Assembly (NCBI GenBank): GCA_029907285.1
Contig: JARYMD010000137.1
Coordinates: 1-10,313 of the forward strand
Length of the DNA: 10,313 nt
Origin: Verrucomicrobiota bacterium
GTDB taxonomy: Bacteria > Verrucomicrobiota > Verrucomicrobiia > Limisphaerales > J093
Direction of reading: 5' to 3'
This document shows, one piece after another, positions 1 to 6,342 of the stretch. The position numbers and the translations under genes were made by a program. The stretch's first letter is position 1; every line of letters begins with the position of its first letter. The notes beneath the pieces are model-generated. The model was not told the origin of the DNA, searched no databases, and worked only from the letters and a program-made list of their open reading frames with translations.

Positions 1-1
1 A

Positions 2-421
2 AGCCCGTTCTTTTACCGCGAAGTCAATCTCCCGTTCAAAGATGCGGTGAAAGACCCGTCGAAAATCCGATGGCGCTTTGGATCGATCGATTCGGGGAAA
101 CCGCCGCCGATCGTGCTTGAAAACCTGCCTGTTTGCGGGAATTGCCATTCGTTTACTCGCGACGGCCAGTTTCTTGCCATGGACGTGGATTATGCAAACA
201 GCAAAGCGTCCTACATCATAACGCGGACTGCACCCGAGATGCGCCTCGCTACAAGCGACATCATCACATGGAATGATTACCGCCGCGAGGATGGACGACA
301 AACATTTGGTTTGTTGTCGCAGATTTCGCCAGATGGACGCTATGTGCCAAGCACAGTCAAAGATCGGTCAGTGTTCGTTCCCCGCCCAGACCTTGCCTTC
401 TCGCAGCTTTTTTCCCGCTGA
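2..421 (+). CDS. TolB-like/TPR protein with CXXCH motif, N-terminal part (5' partial, frameshifted)
   Basis: The frame is open from the left edge (it reads SPFFYREVNLPF before the first in-window ATG at 47), so the true start lies upstream. It matches the style of PVC-group TolB/PD40 beta-propeller proteins of unknown role. The stretch NLPVCGNCHSF contains a CXXCH motif (bases 134-148), the signature for covalent c-type haem attachment, which would place the protein outside the cytoplasm. A propeller motif, SPDGRYV, follows near 331-351. The frame ends at a TGA (419-421) that is not a natural end: reading one base back after the T run at 408-413 gives LFFPLKGIIAVYDR and continues into the next feature. 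I read both pieces as one gene broken by a one-base loss, or by a sequencing error. The motif is seen directly; haem binding is inferred. Confidence 0.72.
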   Translation, partial: SPFFYREVNLPFKDAVKDPSKIRWRFGSIDSGKPPPIVLENLPVCGNCHSFTRDGQFLAMDVDYANSKASYIITRTAPEMRLATSDIITWNDYRREDGRQTFGLLSQISPDGRYVPSTVKDRSVFVPRPDLAFSQLFSR

Positions 422-1824
422 AGGGAATTATCGCCGTCTATGACAGACAAACGCGCGAGTTCTTTGCGCTGCCGGGCGCCGACGATCCCGCCTATGTCCA
501 AAGCAATCCCACATGGAGCCCGGACGGCAAATGGGTGGTTTTTGCACGCACCCGCGCCACAGAACTGGAAAAACTCCGCGACACCGGGAGCATCTTGTTG
601 ACACCGGAAGAATGCGAAGAGTTTTTGCAGCGCGGCAAAGAATTCCGATACGACCTTTACCGCCTTCCTTTCAACGACGGGAAGGGCGGTGTCCCTGAGC
701 CAATCAAAGGGGCTTCGGGCAATGGCAAGAGCAACTATTTCCCGAAGTTTTCCCCCGATGGGCGGTGGATTGTTTTCTGCCAGGCTTCCAACTACATGCT
801 TCTACAGCCGGACAGTGCACTCTTCATCATTCCTGCTGAAGGGGGCGAACCGCGCCGCCTGGCATGCAACCTCAGCCGCATGAATTCATGGCATAGCTGG
901 TCACCCGACGGCAAATGGCTTGTCTTTGCTTCAAAAGAACATTCCGATTACACACAGTTGTATCTGAGTCGGATTTCCTCCGAAGGCGAGGCAAGCCCGC
1001 CCGTCTGGCTGGCACACATGCTTGCGCCCGAACGCGCAGCCAACATTCCTGAATTCGTCACGCTCCGGCCTGACGGCATTCGACACATACGTGAGCAGTT
1101 CCTCGACGATTATTCTTACACTCGTGCCGGGAACGAGTTTTTCCGCGCAGGCAAACCCGAGGAGGCAATGGCCAAGTTCAGAAAAGCTCTGTCAATCAAT
1201 CCAAACAACGCAATGGCCCATCAACGGCTCGGGTTCTTGTTGTTCCGGGTCAAAGCCCATGTCCAGGAAGCCCTCGATCACAGTCGAAAAGCGGCCGAAC
1301 TCGAACCTGAAAACGGGTTTGCCCGCTATGACCTTGGCTTCGCGCTCGCAATGACAGGGGACGTAACAAATGCCATCCCGCACCTTGAAGCTGCAGTGCG
1401 GCTGCTGCCAAACGGTTTCGACCGCCAGTACAACGCGATCGACATGCACTTTACCCTTGCAGAAGCGTATTACAGAATCGCAAAATACCGTGACTGCGTG
1501 CCTGTCTTGTCGGTCGTGCTCAAACACGCACCCGAACATCCTTGCGCCAATTATATGATGGCCATGGCAAACGCATGGCTTGGGGAAACCCATGCAACAA
1601 CGCCCTACTTCGATCGCGCAGTCAAAGGCGAACCCCGCCTCGCACAACTCCCGGATTACCACGAACTGCTCAGCCGGAATTATTTCAATCTTGGCCAGTT
1701 CGAAGACGCGCTTGCGGCTGCTCAAACCGCTTACAAACTGGCTCGGGCAGCCGGGCGACAAGAGCAGGCCGCCAGAATTCAGCAGCGCATTGAACTGTGC
1801 CGCAGCCAGCTCGCCCACCGTTAG
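412..1824 (+). CDS. TolB-like/TPR protein, C-terminal part (continues after the frameshift)
   Basis: This is the continuation of the preceding piece in the next frame, open from 277 and meaningful from about 412; the first usable start codon is only a GTG at 535. Three further propeller motifs are visible: TWSPDGKWVVFA, KFSPDGRWIVFC and SWSPDGKWLVFAS, each ending a blade of the TolB/PD40 type. After a linker ending near base 1110, the C-terminal half has tetratricopeptide repeats (for example AGNEFFRAGKPEEAMAKF, then LGFLLFRVKAHVQEALDH and LGFALAMTGDVTNAIPHL), a protein-interaction scaffold. The last repeats run to the stop at 1822-1824. An internal GTG start is unlikely to give a functional protein because the first blades and the CXXCH segment would be lost. 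The gene is convergent with the coiled-coil gene, with only 30 bases between stops. The function is unknown; a periplasmic scaffold or sensor is a guess. Confidence 0.8.
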   Translation, partial: FPLKGIIAVYDRQTREFFALPGADDPAYVQSNPTWSPDGKWVVFARTRATELEKLRDTGSILLTPEECEEFLQRGKEFRYDLYRLPFNDGKGGVPEPIKGASGNGKSNYFPKFSPDGRWIVFCQASNYMLLQPDSALFIIPAEGGEPRRLACNLSRMNSWHSWSPDGKWLVFASKEHSDYTQLYLSRISSEGEASPPVWLAHMLAPERAANIPEFVTLRPDGIRHIREQFLDDYSYTRAGNEFFRAGKPEEAMAKFRKALSINPNNAMAHQRLGFLLFRVKAHVQEALDHSRKAAELEPENGFARYDLGFALAMTGDVTNAIPHLEAAVRLLPNGFDRQYNAIDMHFTLAEAYYRIAKYRDCVPVLSVVLKHAPEHPCANYMMAMANAWLGETHATTPYFDRAVKGEPRLAQLPDYHELLSRNYFNLGQFEDALAAAQTAYKLARAAGRQEQAARIQQRIELCRSQLAHR

Positions 1825-1854
1825 CTCTTCATAGCTCGGTTCATGTGTGCCGCG

Positions 1855-2922
1855 CTACTTTTCTGCACACGGTTTGCGGCCCTGTTCGACAAGCATCTTC
1901 TGCAGGTCCGCCAGGGACCTCGCTTGTGCGGCGCTTTCCACCGTTTTCTCGGCGATTTCTTGGACCTTCTGGTAAGCTGCTTCAAGTTGCCGCGACAGCC
2001 TCGCGTTCTGGTCGGACAGGTCTTTCACCATTTTTTCGAGTGATTCGATCCGCGTTGAAAGGACATTTTTCTCGCCTTCGAACTCCTTCTTCAAGAGCTC
2101 CTCGCGGTTCTTTGATTCGAGCTTGAGACGTTCGGTCGCTTCCTTGACCGCTTTGTCCACTGCCGCTTCCAGTTCTTTCGGGAACGCCGCAGCACGCGCG
2201 CGCAACTGAGCAAGTTCCGTCTCTTTCTCCGCAATGGCCCGCTCCCTCTCTGCCAATTCCTTTTCCGCTGCTTCCTTGCGCAAGCGCAATTCCTTTTCGA
2301 TTGCAGCTTTCTCATCATTCAGTTTGTCCCTGAGCGCTTGTTGCTCGCGCTTGAACGCGTAATCGAATTGTTCTTTCTCGCGCTCACGCGCTTTCTTCTC
2401 CGCAGCGTCGCGTTCCCGCAACTCCGCTTCGTGCGCCTTTTTCTCGCGCTCCCATGCCTCACGCGTTTCATTGATCTCGCGCGCAAGCTCCTCGCGCTGC
2501 CGGGTCATCTCAGTCTCGAACTCGATTTTCCTCTGATTCTGCGCTTCGATCAGCGCAGCGAGGCTGGCGGCTGATTTCTCGATCCCATACAGCTCCTTGA
2601 GCTCACGTTCCTTGCTTTGGACGGCTTGCTCGAGGTGCTTGAACCTGAGAGCTTCAGCAGCGAGTTTTTCCGACACATCTGCCAAGAGTTTTGTGATCTC
2701 CGATTTCAGATTCCCGATCTCGCGGTCAACCCCTTCCGGCACCACCGTTGACGCAGCTTTGACGGCTTCCTCGACCTTCTTTTCCTCGAGTTTCCTTTCC
2801 GGGTTCAACTCCGCGGCGCGCTTTTCCTCGAGTTGCTTTACGAGCGCGTTGTACGCATCGAGCATCTCCTGCTTCGTGTTCTTCTCGGACAGCTTCTTAA
2901 CCGGCATGGGCTTCTCTGGCAT
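1855..2922 (-). CDS. Conserved coiled-coil protein of unknown function
   Basis: The 355-residue product from the ATG at 2922 is almost wholly alpha-helical, with long runs of E, K, R, A and heptad-like spacing, for example EREKEQFDYAFKREQQ and KNREELLKKEFEGEKNV. No signal peptide, membrane segment or catalytic motif is visible. The opening MPVKKLSEKNTKQEML and the block AFPKELEAAVDKAVKEATE recall a family of hypothetical proteins that I believe is widespread in Bacteroidota, deltaproteobacterial groups and PVC bacteria; this is from memory. The start is uncertain. GTG at 2970 extends the frame by 16 residues of different character. ATG 2907 (MPVKKL) has the best Shine-Dalgarno-like stretch upstream (AGAGAAG) and matches where the family similarity begins. 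The protein is probably cytoplasmic and oligomeric. It is divergent from the PQQ propeller gene. The function is not known. Confidence 0.85.
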   Translation of the reverse strand: MPEKPMPVKKLSEKNTKQEMLDAYNALVKQLEEKRAAELNPERKLEEKKVEEAVKAASTVVPEGVDREIGNLKSEITKLLADVSEKLAAEALRFKHLEQAVQSKERELKELYGIEKSAASLAALIEAQNQRKIEFETEMTRQREELAREINETREAWEREKKAHEAELRERDAAEKKAREREKEQFDYAFKREQQALRDKLNDEKAAIEKELRLRKEAAEKELAERERAIAEKETELAQLRARAAAFPKELEAAVDKAVKEATERLKLESKNREELLKKEFEGEKNVLSTRIESLEKMVKDLSDQNARLSRQLEAAYQKVQEIAEKTVESAAQARSLADLQKMLVEQGRKPCAEK

Positions 2923-3006
2923 AAGCAAAGACTTTTGTGGTTGTTGTGTTCGCGAGGTTGATGCTGCCACATTGAATGTGCCAATGAAAGCAAGAACAGT
3001 TGATTA

Positions 3007-3118
3007 GCCCGCATATTTCCCAGCCCGGCGTAGCCGGAACCAAAGCCGCCTGACAGGAAACGCCCCCGGCTCCTGGCCCCCAAACCTTCAACCACGCCGG
3101 GCTACGGAATATGCGGGC
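3007..3118 (+). repeat. Palindromic interspersed element B, copy 1
   Basis: A 112-bp element opens with GCCCGCATATTTCCCAGCCC and closes with the near-complement GGGCTACGGAATATGCGGGC. The arms are about 25 bp with one small bulge, and the middle is GC-rich. The same sequence recurs in inverted orientation at 7970-8082 and in decayed form at 4642-4733. It lies in the spacer between two divergent genes, so it cannot be acting simply as a terminator here. It resembles REP/BIME-type or MITE-type elements; no transposase is present in the window. Confidence 0.8.
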
Positions 3119-3119
3119 T

Positions 3120-3184
3120 TCCGGGAATATCACCGGATTGAAGGCATGGGTGTGTCTTCAGGGTTGGCCCGTGAGATTTCCGGG
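3120..3184 (+). repeat. Hairpin element A, copy 1
   Basis: Left arm 3120-3133 (TCCGGGAATATCAC) and right arm 3171-3184 (GTGAGATTTCCGGG) form a 14-position stem around a 37-nt loop. Eleven pairs are Watson-Crick, two are G-U wobbles and one (A3129/G3175) is a mismatch. A second copy of identical length is at 5021-5085. The right arm is the same in both copies. The loop shares TTGAAGGCATGGGTGT. The element begins one base after element B copy 1 and lies 133 bases before the PQQ propeller start. It may be a repeat or a structured leader RNA. Confidence 0.75.
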
Positions 3185-3317
3185 TGACCGAGCCTCCGCC
3201 ACAGGCCGATTGGGCTTGCGGGCGGTGGCTGGTCGTTTGTATCTTAACAACGGTTTTAAAAGCGGCTGATTCGCGCGGCGCATAGCCGTAACGCAGCCTT
3301 AAGAAAGCAGAATTGCC

Positions 3318-4550
3318 ATGAAAACACATATTCACTGTTCGATGTTAACTGCAGCCCTTGCACTGTTTGTCGGGACGGGGATTTTCTCCGCCGATGCGGC
3401 TGACTGGCCGCAATGGCGTGGTCTGGACAGGGATGGCAAGGCCGCTGGATTCAAGGCTCCGCAAGCATGGTCGGCTTCACTGAACCAAAAATGGAAAGTC
3501 AGCATTGGACCCGGTCTTGCATCGCCGGCAGTGGTCGGCGGCAGGGTTTATCTGTTCGCGCGTGACCAGGCAGACGAGATTGTGGTATGTCTTAATGCTG
3601 AAACCGGACAAGAGCTTTGGCGTGACAAGTACGAGTCTGGCCCGGCAACAGGACCGTCTGGAAGGCACCCGGGGCCGAGGAGTTCGCCAACAGTCATGGC
3701 AGGCAAAGTCGTGACCTATGGCGTGCGTGGCACGCTGTCGTGCATCGACGCCACCACCGGCAAGCTGCTGTGGCGCAAGAGAGATTTTGCTGATTCGTTG
3801 CCCCGCTTTTTTACCTCCTGCTCTCCGCTGGTGACCGATGGCCTCTGCATTGTCCAGCTCGGTGGCGAGGAAACCGGGGCAATTGTCGCTTACAATCTTG
3901 ACACTGGAGAGGAGAAGTGGCGGTGGACAGGCGACGGCTCGGCCTATTCATCGCCCATGCTGTGCACGATCGACGGAACAAGGATGATCGTGGCAATGAC
4001 CGCGAAGAAACTCGTTGGTGTTCGGCTGACCGACGGCAAGCTCCTTTGGGAAACTCCGTTTGTGCCACAGCAGAGAGCTTACAACGCAGCAACGCCAATC
4101 GTCGATTCGGATACGGTCTATTTTGCCGGCGCCGGCCGCGGCACAAGAGCCATCAAAATCGAAAAGTCAGGCGATGGTTTTTCCGTGAAAGAGCTTTGGA
4201 CGAATCCGGACTGTTCTGTGCAATTCAACACCCCAGTCCTAAAAGGCGGCCGACTCTACGGAATCGCACAAAACGGTTCCATATTCTGCATCGATGCCAA
4301 AGAGGGAAAGACTCTCTGGACCGCTCAATTCGGCGGGCGCGATTTCGGGTCGGTTGTTGACGCAGGAAATGTGTTGTTTGCAATGACGCCGCAATCCGAG
4401 TTGAGCGCATTTGAGCCCAGCGACCGCGAGTACAAGAAGCTCGCCAGTTACAAGGTCGCACAAACCGACGTGTACGCGCATCCTGTCATTGCTGGCAACA
4501 GCTTGTTCATCAAGGACCAGGACTCGATTGCGCTTTGGACAATCGAGTAA
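3318..4550 (+). CDS. Secreted PQQ-like beta-propeller protein (BamB-like)
   Basis: The 410-residue product has a signal peptide (basic MKTHIH, hydrophobic core, probable cleavage after SADA at residue 27) followed by DWPQWRG, the usual start of PQQ-like propeller proteins in Planctomycetes and Verrucomicrobia. Repeated blade motifs are clear: LNAETGQELWR, IDATTGKLLWR, YNLDTGEEKWR, VRLTDGKLLWE and IDAKEGKTLWT. Length and architecture resemble the outer-membrane assembly factor BamB and secreted propellers that are not proven to bind PQQ. Catalytic residues of quinoprotein dehydrogenases are not evident, so a binding or scaffold role in the periplasm is more likely than an enzyme. A weak AAGAAAG ribosome-binding stretch lies just upstream. 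TTGCGG (3216) and TATCTT (3240), 18 bp apart, could be a promoter but this is unproven. No good terminator hairpin follows the stop. Confidence 0.88.
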   Translation: MKTHIHCSMLTAALALFVGTGIFSADAADWPQWRGLDRDGKAAGFKAPQAWSASLNQKWKVSIGPGLASPAVVGGRVYLFARDQADEIVVCLNAETGQELWRDKYESGPATGPSGRHPGPRSSPTVMAGKVVTYGVRGTLSCIDATTGKLLWRKRDFADSLPRFFTSCSPLVTDGLCIVQLGGEETGAIVAYNLDTGEEKWRWTGDGSAYSSPMLCTIDGTRMIVAMTAKKLVGVRLTDGKLLWETPFVPQQRAYNAATPIVDSDTVYFAGAGRGTRAIKIEKSGDGFSVKELWTNPDCSVQFNTPVLKGGRLYGIAQNGSIFCIDAKEGKTLWTAQFGGRDFGSVVDAGNVLFAMTPQSELSAFEPSDREYKKLASYKVAQTDVYAHPVIAGNSLFIKDQDSIALWTIE

Positions 4551-4641
4551 GCCGGCAAGAGTCACACTGCGTTTGGCTAAGGACCGTCTCAGACTGACAA
4601 TTCGTGCGGCGCTCTGATGCCAACGGGTTTGTCACCGTTTA

Positions 4642-4733
4642 GCCCGCATACTTCGCAGCCCGGCGTAGCCGGAACCAAAGTCGCCTGAGGGGCACCGAGC
4701 CGGCGCCTGTGACCTTTGATGGGCGCTACGCCG
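4642..4733 (+). repeat. Element B, copy 2 (degenerate)
   Basis: The left arm is well kept (GCCCGCATACTTCGCAGCCC then GGCGTAGCCGGAACCAAAG) and matches copies 1 and 3 to about 4695. The rest has diverged, but a perfect 9-bp inverted repeat survives (CGGCGTAGC at 4661-4669 with GCTACGCCG at 4725-4733). The outer right arm is lost. This looks like an old copy in decay. Confidence 0.68.
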
Positions 4734-4739
4734 TTAAAC

Positions 4740-4813
4740 GTTGGACGTTGAGCGTTCCTTCCGGTTGCCCTGCAGGTCGTCTGTCTGGGAACGCTTGACG
4801 TACAACGCTCAAC
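4740..4813 (+). repeat. Imperfect long hairpin (GTTGGACGTTG family)
   Basis: The outer arms 4740-4750 and 4803-4813 pair at 10 of 11 positions, counting one G-T wobble. After a 7-nt bulge on the right side, the inner arms AGCGTTCC (4751-4758) and GGAACGCT (4788-4795) pair perfectly. The arm sequence GTTGGACGTTGAGCGTT resembles the GTTGAACGTT-type palindromes I associate with Pedosphaera-like intergenic DNA (from memory). It begins seven bases after the end of the decayed B copy. Confidence 0.55.
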
Positions 4814-4825
4814 CGCGAACCTGCT

Positions 4826-4924
4826 TCATTGATACAACTCGGTCCCAAAGGCCGCACCGTGGTGACCGCCTTACTGGCGGCCAGGGAAGCAGGCACGGAG
4901 AAATTGACCAAATTCGCGGCCTGA
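4826..4924 (+). pseudogene. Possible 3' remnant of a winged-helix-like gene
   Basis: In this frame the peptide SLIQLGPKGRTVVTALLAA continues as REAGTEKLTKFAA and ends at TGA 4922-4924. The pattern (L/T)xKGRxVVTALLAARxA...LTxxAA looks like the last strand and helix of a winged-helix domain and is unlike random translation. The frame is closed upstream by TGA at 4796 and has no suitable start, so only a fragment could remain. The resemblance is from memory and was not searched, and the fragment is short. It could be chance. Confidence 0.3.
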
Positions 4925-5020
4925 AAATCTTCGCGAATATGAACGATTCTCGAATATAGTCATACACCCAAGGTAGTCTGCAAAGCAGGTGTCTTCAAAA
5001 GGTTCAGAAATATGCAGGCT

Positions 5021-5085
5021 CCCGGAAATCTCACCGGGTTGAAGGCATGGGTGTATCTGGGGCGTTGGCCCGTGAGATTTCCGGG
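5021..5085 (+). repeat. Hairpin element A, copy 2
   Basis: Left arm CCCGGAAATCTCAC (5021-5034) is perfectly complementary to right arm GTGAGATTTCCGGG (5072-5085). The loop is 37 nt, exactly as in copy 1 at 3120-3184. It is preceded by AATATGCAGGCT, which matches the right end of element B seen before copy 1 although no B element is otherwise present here. It lies 171 bases before the pseudopilin start. The 14-bp stem is stable enough to fold in DNA or RNA. Confidence 0.78.
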
Positions 5086-5256
5086 TTAGCAGTGTCTCCC
5101 CTGCTTGGCGAATTGATGTCCGGTTCGGTGCTTCAGGAGGCCGGGCATGGCTCGGATGCCAATCTACCGGCATTGATCCTGCTTGCATGTACGAGTGGAT
5201 TTGGACCATATTCCGTAGCGGCATAGGTGCGGAGATGTGAAAGAGTATTGGTCGTT

Positions 5257-6087
5257 ATGAACAAGGCGATTACGAGGATTCGAAAGGGACGGGTCTCGAC
5301 GGGAGCATTCACTCTGATCGAGTTGTTGGTTGTTATTGCCATCATTGCGATTCTGGCTGGGATGCTTTTGCCGGCCCTTGCGAAGGCAAAGGCAAAGAGC
5401 AAAGCAACTGCGTGCCTCAACAACCTCCGGCAGGTCGGAATCGCCACTGTGATGTACGTCCAGGAATACAACCAATACCCGGGCTGTTATTCGATCGTGC
5501 CCGAAGTCTATGCTATTTGGCCGCCGCGGTTGTTGAGCCAAATTGGAACCAACCGAGCAGTGTTTTGTTGTCCCGCCGCCGATCCCAAGTCCGCATGGGA
5601 CACGAACGTCAACAAAACACTTGGCGCCCGAGGGCCCGATGGTGTGCGCGACCCGTACGGAATTCACAATGCTTCGAAGTTTTCGCTCGCTTACAACGAC
5701 TGGGGATTGGGACAACCGCTTCTCGGCAGTCCAAGGTCCAACCTCGGTCTTGGTGGTGATATCAACGGCGGCCTGGCCCAGGGACCTGTTCGCGAAAGCA
5801 TGGTCGTCAGCCCGTCGCAGATGATAATGCTAGCGGACAGCAAACCGGACGGATCGTGGGACGCAAACATGGACCCGACCGAGCAAGGTCAATGGCCTTC
5901 GAACCGCCATAACCGGCGCACCAACATTCTTTGCGCCGATGGACACGCTGAATCTGCGCTCAGACGTGAAATGGTGGACCCACGCCCAAGCAATCCGTGG
6001 CGCAGCAGATGGTGCAACGACAACCAGCCTCACCCGGAAATCACGTGGTCGGTTGACTGGAAAGCCGAAGCAAAAATCGATCCATAG
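5257..6087 (+). CDS. Type II secretion-like pseudopilin with H-X9-DG motif
   Basis: The 276-residue product has a class III (prepilin) signal: basic leader MNKAITRIRKGRVSTG, then AFTLIELLVVIAIIAI with the conserved Glu22. Prepilin peptidase would cut at G16 or A17; A17 places Glu at +5. The hydrophobic helix is followed by LPALAKAKAKSKATACLNNL, as in PVC prepilin-like proteins. Near the C-terminus, H218 followed after nine residues by D228-G229 gives the H-X9-DG motif (prepilin processing-associated family). Such proteins sit in the inner membrane and may be assembled into a pseudopilus; many paralogues usually exist per genome, and individual roles are unknown. I chose ATG 5257 because the leader then has normal length. 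GTG 5227 would add ten residues. No other pilus or secretion genes are adjacent. Confidence 0.9.
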   Translation: MNKAITRIRKGRVSTGAFTLIELLVVIAIIAILAGMLLPALAKAKAKSKATACLNNLRQVGIATVMYVQEYNQYPGCYSIVPEVYAIWPPRLLSQIGTNRAVFCCPAADPKSAWDTNVNKTLGARGPDGVRDPYGIHNASKFSLAYNDWGLGQPLLGSPRSNLGLGGDINGGLAQGPVRESMVVSPSQMIMLADSKPDGSWDANMDPTEQGQWPSNRHNRRTNILCADGHAESALRREMVDPRPSNPWRSRWCNDNQPHPEITWSVDWKAEAKIDP

Positions 6088-6342
6088 TGCCAAAGCCAAA
6101 GCTCGAGCTTCTGAATTTGGCCCTGGGATCGTGGCAAAGGGCTCGTCGTGACTGACGGTTTGCCCGGCACTTACGCGACCGAGGCGAGCGTGGCGGTTTC
6201 CATGGTGTGGCGCAACCGCAGGTGTTACCAAGCCAAGCGGAATCACGAAACTTCTGATCGTTCGACAATGAAAAACCAAGGATCATGCTGCCCGACTCGG
6301 TGCTCGGGCCGAGATGCCGGCCTGTGCCAAGGCCCGCAAACA
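6088..6342. other. Spacer between the pseudopilin and isomerase-like genes
   Basis: The isomerase frame is open back to ATG 6148, but residues from that start (rich in R, C and polar residues) do not look like protein of the same kind. ATG 6268 would add 25 residues before the Tat motif and is possible. I see no terminator, repeat or clear promoter here. Confidence 0.45.

Larger units (their letters stand above)
4551..5256. other. 706-bp intergenic region rich in decayed repeats
   Basis: No complete gene is convincing here. In order it holds a degenerate copy of element B, a separate imperfect hairpin, a short frame that looks like the end of a lost gene, and a full copy of hairpin element A followed by about 170 bases of leader before the pseudopilin. 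The short frames in this stretch overlap the repeats and lack family resemblance. Confidence 0.7.

Noticed and set aside
401..424. Programmed -1 frameshifting at the T6 run
   Set aside because: The heptamer T TTT TTC is in the wrong phase relative to the reading frame (codons CTT TTT TCC), and no clear downstream stem was seen. A one-base deletion or sequencing error is simpler.
1192..1818. 208-residue frame on the minus strand
   Set aside because: It lies wholly antisense to the TPR region, which has clear repeat motifs, and has no recognisable features itself.
5116..5226. 36-residue frame ending directly before GTG 5227
   Set aside because: No ribosome-binding site or family resemblance. 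It is probably chance in the leader of the pseudopilin gene.
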